DNA from: Coptis chinensis
Taxonomy: Eukaryota; Streptophyta; Magnoliopsida; Ranunculales; Ranunculaceae
Direction: 5' to 3'
NCBI GenBank assembly: GCA_015680905.1
Contig: CM027384.1
Span: 78,835,501-78,899,500, forward strand
DNA length: 64,000 bases
Below the pieces are notes generated by a model. That model was given only the letters and a program-made list of their open reading frames with translations, ran no database searches and was not told where the DNA came from. Shown here in pieces: positions 33,025-46,000 of this stretch. The position numbers and the translations under genes were made by a program. Every line of letters begins with the position of its first letter. Positions within the stretch are counted from its first letter, which is position 1.

Positions 33025-34990
33025 CTATTCCAGTTTTTGTGGCATTAGAACACCATCCAGTTTAAGAGAGATGTCTTTTAACTTCTGTTCCAGCCCTTGT
33101 GGCATTGCAACACCATCTAGTTTAAGAGAGATGTCTTCTAACTTCTTAATCATCTTCCTTTCCACCCCTTCAAGATCCACACCATCAATTTTCTGAAGTA
33201 GTTCTTTATTACTCTTTAGCAATAGCCCATCACCACGAATCAAATCTACAGTTAATGTCTTCAGCTCTGTACTTAGTTTTGTAGCCATATCTGTCTCGTA
33301 CAACTTTTGAAACGCTCTTGAAACCCCACCGACCACATAATTCCCAATTGAACGGCTTAATTTGTTCTTTGCCCTGGCTGCAAAGAACAAATTATTATAT
33401 TATATGTAAAATGTATCCATGAAGTACCAAACAAATACATAATATAAGACACAAATGATGTGATCTAGTTACCATGACAACGAGATCATAAGTAATTAGA
33501 AAAGCAATAGTTCAATTTCGAACTACTCACTTTTCAAGGCAAGAATTATAGAATTGGGATTCATCAAAGCGCAATCAGCTATAATAGGCCTTCTCAACGG
33601 TTGATTAGGCATACTCATATCAATAATCACAACACTATTCTGTGGCGATATTTCTCGTACACATATATACTTATTCAATTCCTTTGTCACATGTGTAAAC
33701 GTTATGAATTGCGGATTGATTCCAATACTAGGCAACTACATGTTGTATATGTTATCAGAATACCTATTTTTTTATGGACTTTAAAACTTCTTTAGACTTG
33801 ACTCCATTTTCAATTAGCTCTGACACGTACTCGAACTGTGGAACGGTCAAACGAGTAGCAAATACATGTCCTTCAAGGGCCTTCAGCAATGGATGGTTGT
33901 GAAAACCATTAACAACAACAATTTTCTAACTATCAACAGTGTCGCGCTAAAAAAAAAATCTTAACTGAAATGGATGGGACATCCACATTTCCTGATTCTC
34001 GTCTTTATCTTATTAGCCTTCTTTTAACCTACCTTCTTGTGTGACCGATACACACCCGAACACTTGCAAGCTAAATCCAGGCTTAGTAGTTGGTTCCATA
34101 AACATTATGCGACTTCCTAATTACTATAGCCCATTACATTGTTTAATTTCCTCTAGTGGTTGCCCAACCAATTACCTCATTACGTGTATGAAAGACCTAA
34201 AGACATGAAAAAAACTAACAATCAATGCACTAATATAATTCCATTTAGCAAATAAGAACAAATGAAATCAATGCATACCCTGTACCTCTTCCGTAGTAAA
34301 TATTTCCCTTGTATCCCTTAAAAGCGGTTGAACATCATCTGCGTCATTTGAGTTTACAGGGTTCTCAAATTGCAGCAAAGGATCCTATAAGAAGATCAAT
34401 TGATTAGTGATGTATTATACTCCAAATGACCCAGTAACATTGCATGCGAAGCGTTATAAATGATCCAACCACATTGTTTGATCTGACAGGGTCGTTTAAG
34501 AATGTTATGAACGACCCAGCCAAATCATTTAGTATAAAGTTAGGACGATCTTACCGGGTCGTTGTATCGGGTGTTTTAATATTTTTTTTTGGCAACCTAA
34601 AGAGATTTAGTAGTATGGGCGATTTTGGGGGCAATAACAACTTCTATACACATAATGTAATAGTAGGTTTACCTTATTAATTGGTTGTCTTGGTCGTCGA
34701 TGATTTCTTAGCACCTCATTGTCTTGCTTGTCTACTTCTTCAGTTTCCATTACACCTTCTTCAGTTGCCATTGCAACTTCTTCACTTTCCACATTCCTCT
34801 TATTTAGTCATCTTTCATTCCTCTCTCATCTTCATTATCTCCCATTTCATATATCATTTTATGATCCGCTCTCATTTATCTAATTTCTTGTTGCACCTGT
34901 TATCTCATTTATCTAATTTGTTGTTGTACCTCAAGCATTTGTTCTTCAAGTTGTTCATTTTCATGTTTTAAAAAGTTGGGGCTTTCCATT
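33025..34990 (-). pseudogene. Mutator-like transposase pseudogene joined to a clathrin heavy chain exon
   Basis: Minus-strand pieces in order: MESPNFLKHENEQLEEQMLE (34990), DPLLQFENPVNSNDADDVQP (about 34385), NEVIGWATTRGN and WAIVIRKSHN (about 34180), RIRKCGCPIHFS (about 34000), WKIVVVNGFHNHPLLKALEG and VSELIENGVKSKEVLKS (33940-33770), RYSDNIYNM. These match the N-terminal FAR1/MULE DNA-binding region. One in-frame TAG later the clathrin exon (33531-33735) begins. A final exon at 33025-33390 (acceptor gcag) has no recognised homology and contains two copies of ISLKLDGV.MPQ. Transposase catalytic residues are absent. Several stops and a damaged splice donor show decay. Confidence 0.7.
33531..33735 (-). 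pseudogene. Clathrin heavy chain exon, captured
   Basis: Encodes [40 protein letters not shown] and [20 protein letters not shown], almost the plant clathrin heavy chain N-terminal propeller (about residues 15-85 by memory). It ends ALK at a normal donor (GTGAGT, 33525-33530). The next clathrin exon is absent. In the intact protein this region binds adaptors at coated pits. Confidence 0.92.
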
Positions 34991-35160
34991 TTATTGTTTT
35001 GATTATGTTTGATTGAGTTGTTTAGGACTCAGAGTATAGTTTTTAGGGATTAGGGATTAGGGTTTAGGAATTTTTTAGGACTCGTGAGTTTTAAATGTGG
35101 GGAGAAAAAGTGGAGGGAGAAAGGGGACAACACAAAATATATTTTTTAGGTCAATGAAAA

Positions 35161-35831
35161 ACTTGTAATAAATCTTTTTTTTTTGGGTCTGCCCAACACG
35201 AAATGGAAGGTGCCCGTAGCGAAGGGTTTTTAGTTATATAACAACCAATTACCTTTTAATTTTAGGATTCTAGTTCTTCATGTGTGTTCTTTTTAAGATT
35301 CACTTTTATACACATTTTTATTGTTCTTATGTGTACCAAATACACACAAATACCGGAGGATATGTCATTTTTCAAAAAATGATATAAATCATTATTTTAT
35401 TTATTTCTATTTTTTATGCTAAAGAACAATCTAGTCCGATTTTGGTTTTGATACGATCGACATGTTTTTTTGTTAAAAGAAGCACTTGATTATATATGGT
35501 TCTAAATAGTCTGGTTCTCTTTAGTACCCACTTTTATATGGCTCTTAAAAATAGGAATTTTATTTGCATTTCTGATTTTGGTTAAACGGGTACCCATTGA
35601 CACTCCTATGTAAATCTCTTTGATAAGAAAAAAAAAACTTTAACATGAAAGTTGGAAATTTGGCTAGGTCTTCAATTAAAACAACAAAGCTATCAGTGAG
35701 GCAGACCAATAAGAAATAATATCCTCAACTACACCCTGTCATATCTTATGTTAGAAAGTTATCAGACCAATAAGAAATAATATCGTCAACTACACCCTGT
35801 CATATCTGATGTTAGAAAGTTATTATTATTA
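35161..35831. other. AT-rich intergenic stretch with a 61-bp tandem duplication
   Basis: No coding signal. At 35702-35823 a 61-bp unit (cagaccaataagaaataatatc..) occurs twice with a few mismatches, ending at the Helitron terminus. Confidence 0.7.
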
Positions 35832-38800
35832 CTAGCAAGATGCACGTGCTTTGCACGTTGTTGACAAACAAATTTATTAGAGATTATATAAAGATTAGTA
35901 AAATATGTGCATTTGGGTGATGTGAGCATTGTTCATGTGTAACATGCATGTATAGGGACTTCTTTAAAGTTTGTTTGACGACCATCACATATAGAACACA
36001 TCCTAAAGCACCAGTCAATTATAGAATTTATTGATGGTTAGCTTTTTTTGAAGAAAATGAATTGTATTATCATAAACTTTGACATGTTTTCTAATATTAA
36101 TAGGTAAGTTTTTTTTAGGCCTAGCTTGTAAGCAAAAGGCAAAGGGAGAGGGGAGACTCCACTTATTGGCTTGGAGCGTAGAGGGACAAAAAGCGCCCAA
36201 AGATCATTTCTAGCCTTCTAGGTGCAAACAGAAATGTCGAACCAACCAGTAAGCTTGACACTCTATTGTAATGGTTTGGTCACTTAATTTCTGCAAGGGA
36301 AAAACAAATCAGTAATCGTATAGTTTAGGTATCATGCCAATTATTATATTTTCTATCACCACCAAAATATCACATACAACCAATATCGGAACAGAGTAGA
36401 AATAGACTGTGTATACTTCCTTGTTTATGCACGTAGATGACAAAATAACTTGACCAAGAATGTGGTATTTAAGGTACCTTATAAATGTAGTGTGTGCATT
36501 CCAGTGAATATTGCGAATAAAGGATTGGTTTGGAAATGTTTTTTTTTTTCATTGGTCTAATTGGAATGATGTATTTTGTTAACAAAACCAATTTCAGGTG
36601 TGACAGGTCCGTGGCTCTCAAGAGGCAATTGGATTGTTTGATAAGTTGCATTTTGTTTGTCTATTTCATAGATTGTTGATTTCATATCTCAACCATAAGC
36701 TCTACTGTTGAATGTCAACAAACTTATTGAATGTCCAGAGGCAGGAACCTCATCATTCACATTTGCTTTGTCATTGGTTTAGTCTGAATCTCACGTGTAT
36801 AAACTATAGTGAAAGCGTCAAATAAGTTACAGTCAGACTTGGGTTAAAGGCTGGTTACCTTAACCATATGATGGCCATAATGATTACCATGTCTAAGTCC
36901 TTTTAAAACTGAAGAGTCTTGATGAGTTTTGTTGTGTATATACGCTCAAGTTTTTTAGATGCAGCTTCCTTGGCAGAAGGGATATGCTGGTTGATATGCT
37001 GAACCAGCATATCAGTGAAGCCTGTGGTAGATCCAAAAAACCAAGTTGCAAGACAACCTTAGCAAAGGCTGGGCACTGGACCTATGTGCTGCATTACTAA
37101 AAGTGAGACCAAATCTCAAGTGGTTTCTCAAATAGATGCATGTACTTGTTAGGAGTTAAGCGAGACACTAAATGACCGAAATACTTCATATTGATGAACC
37201 CCTCAATTAAATACAATTTATGAGCTTCTTAAATTGTAAGAAAAATAGTTACATGAACTTAAATAGTAGTTCACACAAACCCATACATGTATTGAAATTC
37301 ATTTTCTTGCTAACTGTAGAAGAACATGGCATCCTTGCAAGTGAGAACACCACTATTAGGCATGCATAATCAGATGAAGAGTAATCTCCATGCCAAGCTC
37401 CTCTCCTACAAAAGAAGCAGAAAAGTCACACCCCAAAAAATATAACATTGAAATCATCGACAGTGTGCCTAGGTTACAATTTGACTTTTAATAGAGTATT
37501 TTTGATTGAATCATATGAAATTACAATGTTCAATAGTTTTAGCATCTCAACGGTGTAAGTTACAAATCAAACTGTGTTGCTAGAATCAAGGTGACTTCTT
37601 GTAACGTTTAAGATTAATTCATTAATTTAAGAATTTTTTTACATAAATAACTATATGGAATACATTCTCAGCAGTACCTAACATCACCTGAAAGTCTGCA
37701 GTTCGCAACGATGGAGCACAGAAGATGACATAGAGAAACTTCTTGAAATTATTCACTTCCTACCAATGATGGATTGATCCTAACCTTAAGCACTTCTTCA
37801 TGGTGATATGTAGTGACAGTCTGCCCAACAATTAGGCAGCCTGGAAGTTCCTTTAACCACAAATAGAAAAAATTCTCAATCCAAAGTTCCAAACTATTCA
37901 TCTAAAGCTCAAAATTGATGCAGGATATGTTACAACTTAATCAACAATTTTAGCCGACAACTACTTGCACACACATGCGCACGAAATCAAGTTGGTGCAA
38001 TGATTTAGTCTAGATAACCTGCTTGTCATCCGAATAACAACAAAACCTTCCCTTATGCTAGAGAAAAGAAATTTGGGGTTTGTACAACAATCCCTTACCC
38101 TCTACTCAAAAACCCCTCTCATCGCATATCATCAGCTCATAAAAAAACGAACGAGGAATAACAAAACCAATAAATTGTAAGGTAGTGAAGGTACATACCC
38201 AAAAAGCGAAGTAAATAAGTATATTTACAAAACCCCCGTATATAAAAGCCTACAAGCATGGTTTCAGTCAGTATAATATAAAACCCTTAATCGGTGTTAT
38301 AATCTACAACAATGAGTTTAACAATGAGACAGTGAGCCATCAAGGTGACAATGTTCTCAAAGGGTAAAAAACAAATATAATGTCCAAAAGTAAACTTACA
38401 TGATGCACAAAAAACATGCAAAGATAGTGACTGTTGAGATTGTATTCCAAATGAATACTCGTAAGGACGTTGTGTATCATGTCACATTAAACATCGAATG
38501 ACCTTTCAACATGGCTTTTATAAATAATTAAATATGCATACGAAATTAGGAGTAAAATCATTCCAAGCAAGAACATGGTCACAAAGTGTCAGGTTAGACA
38601 TTTGCCAAGTCGTTGCAAAGAATGGGGAGGGACTTCAAATCTTTGTAGGTAGCTGGGAGGAATTGTCAGATCTCCAGTTAATTAATTATTGCATACTCTG
38701 TTTTGGTAATGCGTCAATGCAGATTGGAGACAAAAGATCATAAAACTCAACTACTAAACCGCCTTGGTCAAAGGTGCAATAAAGGCTAAATAACCACAAA

Positions 38801-39340
38801 ATCATATTATAATCATCCACAAATCAAAACACCCTAAGAAAAAAAGCAGAAATATACAAACACAACAAATCTAAGAGAAGTATCAAATTGTTCAAATAAA
38901 AGGTAAGAGTAAACAGCCGTAGAAAATGTCTGTACCCAGATGAGTTAGCTCCAAGTTCAACTTCGATTCAATCAGTGAACCTACAATCCAACCCAAGTAA
39001 CTAATAAATGACCCATCCCACACTCTTTGCTTAAAGTAATTTTTTGTAAACAATCAAATCCATTTTTTTTTGTGAATATTATGAAATTGAAACCAAAGAA
39101 TGCAAATGAAATGATTTTCCCCTTCATATTCTCTCATTATCTCTCTAGTCTTTTCATTTTGTAAACTTCTAATTAAATTGCTAATGAATTAAAAGGCATT
39201 TATAGTGCGTATCATTCAAAAAATGATGCGTGGATTTGGAATTTTAAATAACTGCCACATGAAATGACTGATTACCCCCATTCAAATGTCTTAAGCAATA
39301 TTTAAAACCCCCCACGAAGAGACTATGCGACTTAAAACAC
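35832..39340 (-). mobile_element. Helitron-like element, 3' end preserved, 5' end decayed
   Basis: On the minus strand the terminus reads ACGTGCAAAGCACGTGCA then TCTTGCTAG followed by T: a stem, a short spacer, CTAG, then host T, the Helitron 3' signature. At 39100-39330 the plus strand resembles 62300-62450 (ctagtcttttcattt.., gatgcgtggatttgg), which is near the 5' end of a related element, but the final TC end is missing. Exon-like minus-strand stretches inside (GFTDMLVQHINQHIPSAKEA near 36990; LPGCLIVGQTVTTYHHEEVL near 37830) suggest a captured gene that I cannot name. Confidence 0.5.
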
Positions 39341-41662
39341 AGAACAACACAATATTGATTTCGAAACGAATAGTCAAAAGAATAATGACTTGCAAATGAA
39401 CCAATACTCTATAAGTCTTAGGTCTAAAATTGCAATGAACCAATATTTAGAGAACACTTACAAACCAACTTCTTAACAGATAAACGTGCATCGGGAATAA
39501 AGAGCACGGACAATATATACCTGAAACCAATGGAAAAAAAGCAAGTATAATCAGTTTAAATCTAACAATAATGAAGCTGTACAATGATTATACGAGTAAA
39601 CGTCAGATTCTCTAGAAGCTAGAGTACACATAATTTAACATTCGAGTACAACATGACTAACTAATTAAACTTATTAAGTAGACTACAATAAGGTGGCCAC
39701 TTAACTAATGCTAATTTCTCTAAGAACCATTTACAACAACTTTCACAATCATTACCATTAGTTTTATATCTTTCCCTCTCTATATCTATCTCTTTAGTGG
39801 GGAATGGGAAAGCTACAGTACATAAAGCATTTTAGAGACTTGGGTTTGTCTATTGAGATGCAATTTTAACACAATACATCCACTCAACATAAGACTTTTG
39901 ATGGCGTACTATTGAAGTAGGGTGGGTATCTCATAAAAAAAGTGAGGCAGATAATGGTAAAGTGAACAAATTCATAGGTAAAAGTAGAGTTTCGATACAA
40001 TGATCCTGAGTTCCAAGACCGGGTAACCTTTCGGAATCTCAGACCACACAATCATGGATTTAAACAAACAATAATAAGTTAATAACAAATTTTCATGAAT
40101 TTATTTCATAGCTAATGCAAGTACTTCAATTTTAAAGCTCGAGTTGTTAGCTTACCAAAGGAGTGTTTATGTGTTTTTGAAGACACATAGGATGCAACTG
40201 GGAATCAACAACATTTACTACTAACTTTCTCAAGAGAACGTTCAACTGCATTTCCAGAAAACTCGAACCCTTTTTTGTACAACAAAAATCAGTTCCCTAA
40301 TCTTTCTGCCCTTTCCCACCAAAAGCGAACATGACCACACTTTGGTCATCGAGCCTGCAACCATCAATAATACTTCAAGGAAAGGTAGTCAAACGATTAT
40401 ATCTCAAGCAATATATATATATATATATAAAAAAGATCTATCCACCACCTTTCAAATATGCTCTCCATAAGAAGGGCAGCCAAATTTAGGTGAAATAATG
40501 GTGTCGTCTCTTACCTCATAAGCTTAAATTACACCAAGAATCTAATTATAATAACTGCAAGAAGTTTGTGATTCCTATTTACGATTACTATATGCTAAAT
40601 AAATATACAATAAAATAAAATAAAATAAAAATGAAGGGTTATTATTTACTAGTTGAGGATTAATTTTAGTTATGAGAGTCACAGCTCCTCCATCAATATT
40701 AACAAAGCCTTGTTGTAAGCTGCAAAACCTAGTTTGTTACATATATGCAAACATACCCACCATGAGTAGCATATAGCGTAGTCATCAAAATTCAAGTAGA
40801 ACAACTAGTTGTTCAAGAAGATCTAAGTTAAGGAAATAAAGACAAAAAAATAGAGAAATCATAATATCAACTCAAATTTTATATTATTCCTAAACGTCTC
40901 AACCGAGAGCATTAGTTTTTGAATTCATGGTTGTATTCCATCAAGTGGAAATTTTCAGATCATGTCAAACTATCGCACTTGCGTAACAACTTCGAAATTC
41001 ATAGCCACTACTCATTCTACATCTCTCCATATAACATAGAGACTGACAGAAGCAAAAGTGTTTTACTTATAAAGTTTAATAAACGCATTACTACGCTTAA
41101 AGAAACAATCCATAGTTCTTTTAAAATGACTCAACCCAAACGGATAAGTTGAAGGTAAAATTTAATCAGCATAACAACTCAATCAGATTAAATGTTTTAG
41201 TATACCTCTAATTGCATCCATGAATGCTCTTCTGAACTCTGTAATTTACAACTGAAATTGAACAAAACCCAAAAGTTTCAAATTTCCTTATTCATACTAA
41301 GATATTCCAACTTTCAAAGAACATCAAAATGTTAGAGTAATACATACTTGGATTATGAGTTGAACATAATCGATCAAAATTCATTATATCACTGTCGTAC
41401 CATGAAATTGTAGACCACGAGAGAGTCGGAGAGGCAATATAATCGCGGGTAGCAATTGTGAGAAACCCACTTTTCACAGATGTTTATCAAAAAAAAAAAA
41501 CAAGACTTGGATGAACTGTTCCCGTGAGCTAGATAGACAAAAAACCCGACTGGGGAAGAGAACGATGGCTTGCAGTTTAATAACTGAAAAGCCTCGTAAC
41601 TGAAATTGAGATGACTGAGAAAGAAAAAATGGAAGAATCAATGGAAAAAGGATGAGCATGAA
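39341..41662. other. AT-rich region without a recognised gene
   Basis: Short ORFs only. The segment 41292-41477 on the minus strand looks like a 5' UTR or first exon (CT-rich, MKSGFLTIATRDYIASPTLS) but nothing recognisable follows. A (TA)n run lies at 40409-40428. Confidence 0.5.
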
Positions 41663-42252
41663 CCTTTGACACCCTCCGGTCCAAGCAGTGGAGAGCATGA
41701 TCATGTAAAACGTCGTTTGACATAACAAGGCCCTAGCCACAGAGGGGAAGGCAATAAAGTTCCCCCAAGTTTTTTTGTGAAAGATCCTTTGACACCCTCT
41801 GGTCCAAGTAGTGGAGAGCATAATCATGTGAAACGTCGTTTGACATACCAAGGACCTAGCCATAGAGGGGAAGGCAATAAAGTCTCCCCAAGTGTTTTTG
41901 TGAAAGATACTTTGACACCCTCTGGTCCAAGCAGTAGAGAGCATGATCATGTAAAACGTCATTTGACATACCAAGGCCCTAGCCATAGAGGGGAAGGCAA
42001 TAAAGTCCCCCCAAGTATTTTTGTGAAAGATTCTTTGACACCTTCCAATTCAAGCATTGGAGAGCCTGATCATGTAAAACGTTGTTTGACATACCAAGGC
42101 CCTAGCCATAGAGGAGAAGGCGATAAAATTCTCCCAATTTTTTTTGTAAAAGATCTTTTGACACCGTTTGGTCCAAGCACTGGAGAGCATAATCATGTAA
42201 AACATCGTTTGACATACCAAGGCCCTAGCCATAGAGGGGAAGGCGATAAAGT
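41663..42252 (+). pseudogene. SGPS repeat-precursor gene, copy A, 5' part lost
   Basis: Five 123-bp units start at 41663, 41786, 41909, 42032 and 42155. Each encodes 41 residues of the form VKDPLTPSGPSSGEHNHVKR then RLTYQGPSHRGEGNKVSPS. Promoter, start codon and signal peptide are missing: repeats begin abruptly at 41663. The first unit has TAA in place of the Q codon (cataacaagg region). A copia element splits the gene at 42252; the terminal unit resumes at 47843-47972 and ends with the family stop (KVPRIF*). It is a truncated paralogue of copies B-D. Confidence 0.8.
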
Positions 42253-42944
42253 TGTTGGGTTTGTGGAACTGTCGACCTTTGCTCCGGTGTCCGATGCCGC
42301 ATTCACGGTTTTTTGTTTGGAGAAGGGGGCACGACCTGCACTCAAGTTGGCCTTGTAGAAGGCGCACCCCGCGCTTATGCTTGCGAAAGTTACTGGAAGT
42401 TGTTAACAAAGGGGGCGCGATCTGCGCTCGACCACGCCTTATCCAGGGCGCACCCCACGCTCATGCCTTCCGAAATTTTCACTAATTTTTTGATATTTCG
42501 GCCCAAAGCCCATTTTCTCACCTTTTTCTATATGTACCTATATAAAAGAAATAGAATAGGGTTTTGAGACAACTTTAAGAGATTCATTTCATAGGAATAG
42601 TGGGAGCTCTATTGAGTTTAGGTTTAAGTGAGGTCTCTTGTTCTTGATTCTTGTTACCTCTTGTAAACTCTCTAATCTTTACTATAAAGGAAACTCGGGT
42701 CTTGTGTGGTCGTAGGTAACATTTACCGAACCACCTTAAATCTTTGTGTCTCTTTGCATTTACTTCCATATTTATTGTTTGCTATGATTGTGATGATAAA
42801 TTAGTGGTTTTGCTTGTTGAGTTTGTTGTGATAACTACCAAAGTCTTGGGTGGGTGATTTCCTTGGTGTGAGCTTCAAGTTGAAATCATTTGGGATAGAA
42901 AGTAACTAGATTAAGGTGTGACTTTCTAGTGAAATCTCCCAACA
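42253..42944 (+). repeat. 5' LTR of the copia element
   Basis: TGTTGGGTTTGTGG..CTCCCAACA, TATA box tatataaaag at about 42539. Contains GC blocks gggggcgcgatctgcgctc and gggcgcaccccacgctc near 42411-42462. Confidence 0.95.
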
Positions 42945-42946
42945 AG

Positions 42947-42958
42947 TGGTATTAGAGC
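42947..42958 (+). promoter_or_regulatory. Primer-binding site of the copia element
   Basis: tggtattagagc, one base from the canonical TGGTATCAGAGC site complementary to initiator tRNA-Met. Confidence 0.9.
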
Positions 42959-43072
42959 TTGGTTCCTGAATTTGTGTGTGAAGAAAAGACTCTACCTTTA
43001 GCATTGGAAGCTAGGTGTTTGTAGAAATTCCTCTGAGAGGGTCTCCACCATTATTTTGGCTCATTAAAAGTC

Positions 43073-46000
43073 ATGACGACCGAAAAAGAAAGCTACAAGA
43101 TAGAGAAGTTTGATGGTACAAACTTCGGCTATTGGAAAATGCAAATTGAGGACGTACTCTATCAAAAGGATTTGATGGAAACTTTGATAAATGAGAAGCC
43201 CGATGAGATTCTGCAAGGCATATGGGATTTGCAAGATAGAAAGGCATTGGCCACAATCTGATTTAGTTTCTCAAAGTCGGTAGCCTTTAATATTAAAACT
43301 GAGAAGATGGCGAAGTCTCTCATGGAGGCACTTACTACCATGTATGAACAACCCTCGGCCATGAACAAAGTTTATTTGATCACCAAGTTGTTTAGTATAA
43401 AAATATTGGAGGGGACCTCCTTTAAGGATAACCTAAATGAATTCAACTAAACTAAGGACCAATTAGAGTCGGTTGAGATTACATTTAGTGATAAGGTGCT
43501 AGCCTTGGCGATACTTGGACAATTGCCTCCAAGTTGGAAGGCAACTATGGTGGCTATTAGTGGCTTTGTAGGAATGACCAAGTTGAAGTTTGAGCACGTT
43601 GTTAGTATGGTACTAACCAAAGAAATCCGAAGACAGGATTGTCCTTCATCTTCGGAGTCAACTTCGGGGTCAGCATTGAGCACTAAAAGTAGATGAAGAA
43701 ATTCATACAGGAGTCGTGGTAAGAAAAAGTGGAGGGGGAGATCGAAATCTCAAGCCCTCCGATTGCAAAGTGTTGAACACAATCCTCGAGATATAAGTGA
43801 AGTTATATGCTACAATTGTGGTAAACCTGGCCACTATAGTAGCAATTGCCCGGCACTAAGAAACAACAACAACATTAATAGGAACAAGAAAAAGAATCAA
43901 GAAGCTAATGTTATTGAGATGGTAAATGATGCTTTAACATATTCGATGGAGCATAAGAAGGAGTCTTGGGCACTTGATTCCGGCGCATCTTTCCATGCTA
44001 CCTCACATCGAGAGTTCTTTGAGAACTACACCAAAGGTGACCTTGGAACAGTCTTTCTCAGCGATGACCAACCTTGTGACATTGTCGGCAAGGGTGACGT
44101 GCATGTCAAGATGAATGGCTTGTCATGGTTATTGAGGGACATCAGACAGGTTCCAGATTTGAGGAAGAATTTGATTTCTGTGGGGATATTGGCAAATGAA
44201 GGAATTGTTACAGTGATCACCAGTAACACTTGGAAGGACTCGAAGGGTTCAATGGTTGTTGTAAATGGTAAGAAAGATGGTACTCTCTACATGACTACAC
44301 ATGGTTGTGAGTTGATTGTCGTGGCACATGGAAAAAAGGATCTGAATGTTTGGCACCGCAGACTTGAGTCACATGAGTGAGAAAGGAATGCAAATCCTTC
44401 ACTCTTCTGGTAAACTCCCAAAGTTACAGTCGACTAAAATTGACTTCTGTGAGAACTGTGTATTTGGAAAGTAGAAGCGGGTGAGTTTTCAGAGAATGGG
44501 TCAGACTCTAAAAGCTAGCAAGCTTGAGTTGATTCATACAGATGTCTGGGGGCCAGCTAATGTCTCTTCACTTGGCGGAAAGTCATATTTTGTGACTTTC
44601 ATTGATGACCATACTAGGAAGGTGTGGGTCTATTTCTTGAGACACAAGTCAGAAGTATTTGAAGTGTTTAAGACTTGGAAGGCCATGGTTGAGAATGAGA
44701 CAAGCTTGAAAGTAAAGAAGCTGAGATCCGACAACAGTGGAGAGTATGAGGATTCAGGTTTTAAGAAGTACTGTGCTTATAATGGCATCAAGATGGAAAA
44801 GACTTTGCCAGGGACACCTTAGCAGAATGGGGTTGCAGAGCAGATGAATAGAACACTGACAGAGAGATCTAGGTGTATGCATACACTAGCAGGTTTGCCC
44901 AAGCAGTTATGGGCAGAAATTGTTAGCACAACAGCTTACCTGATCAATAGAGGACCGTCAGTACCTTTGGATTTTAAAATTCCAGAGGAAGTGTGGAGCA
45001 GGAAGGATGTGAACATTTCCCATTTGAAGGTGTTTGGTTGTGTGTCCTATGTCCACATTAGTGACCAAGCTAGAAGCAAGCTTGATGCTAAGTCACTAAA
45101 GTGCACCTTCATTGGCTATGGCGGTGATGATTTTGGGTATCGCTTTTGGGATGATCAAAATTGGAAAATCATTCGTAGTAGAGATGTTGTGTTTAATGAG
45201 AAGGTGATGTACAAGAACAGAGATGAAACACAAACCAAGGAATCGGTTACAGAGAGTGGCACAGAGTATGTTGAGTTGGAAGACTTTGATGTAAGTCGTG
45301 GTATAGTGGAAGCCCCACAGTCAGAGGATGACAGTAGTAGTGACTCAGATAACAATGAGGATACTACACCACAGAGTCCATCTCCACCTTGTGCCCCAAT
45401 GAAGACATCTAGGCCACATGTACTGAGTACAAGATATCCACCTTTCACCTATGTGAATTACTTGCTACTTACTGATGGTGGCTAGCCTCAATGCTATGAT
45501 AAAGCATTAAAGGTGAGTGATGTAAGCAAGTGGGAGCTTGCTATGCAAGATGAGATGAAGTCCCTCATCTCTAATGGCACTTGGGAGTTAGCCAAACTAC
45601 CCATGGGCAAGAAGGCTCTACAGAACAAATGGGTGTTTAGAGTCAAAGAGGGACATGATGGTTCCAAGAGATACAAAGCGAGGTTAGTCGTCAAGGGATT
45701 TCAGCATAAAGCAGGTGTTGACTTCACAGAGATATTCTCCCCAGTGGTGAAACTGAATACCATTCAGTCAGTGTTGAGTATTATTGCAGCGGAAGATTTG
45801 TATCTTGAGCAGTTGGATGTTAAAACTGCCTTCCTCCATGGTAACCTAGTTGAGGAAATTTATATGCAGCAACCGAAGGGTTTCATTAAGAAGGGTAAGG
45901 AGAATATGGTATGCAGGCTTAGAAAAAGCTTGTATGGTTTGAAACAAGCCCCTAGGCAGTGGTATAAGAAGTTTGATAACTTAATGCAAGGAAATGGCTA

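Noticed and set aside
38534..38743. 69-residue plus-strand ORF
   Set aside because: No recognisable domain and no coding signal in its surroundings.
41663..42252. Evenly spaced repeats suggesting a CRISPR-like array
   Set aside because: The 123-bp units are contiguous coding repeats without unique spacers, in plant nuclear DNA.
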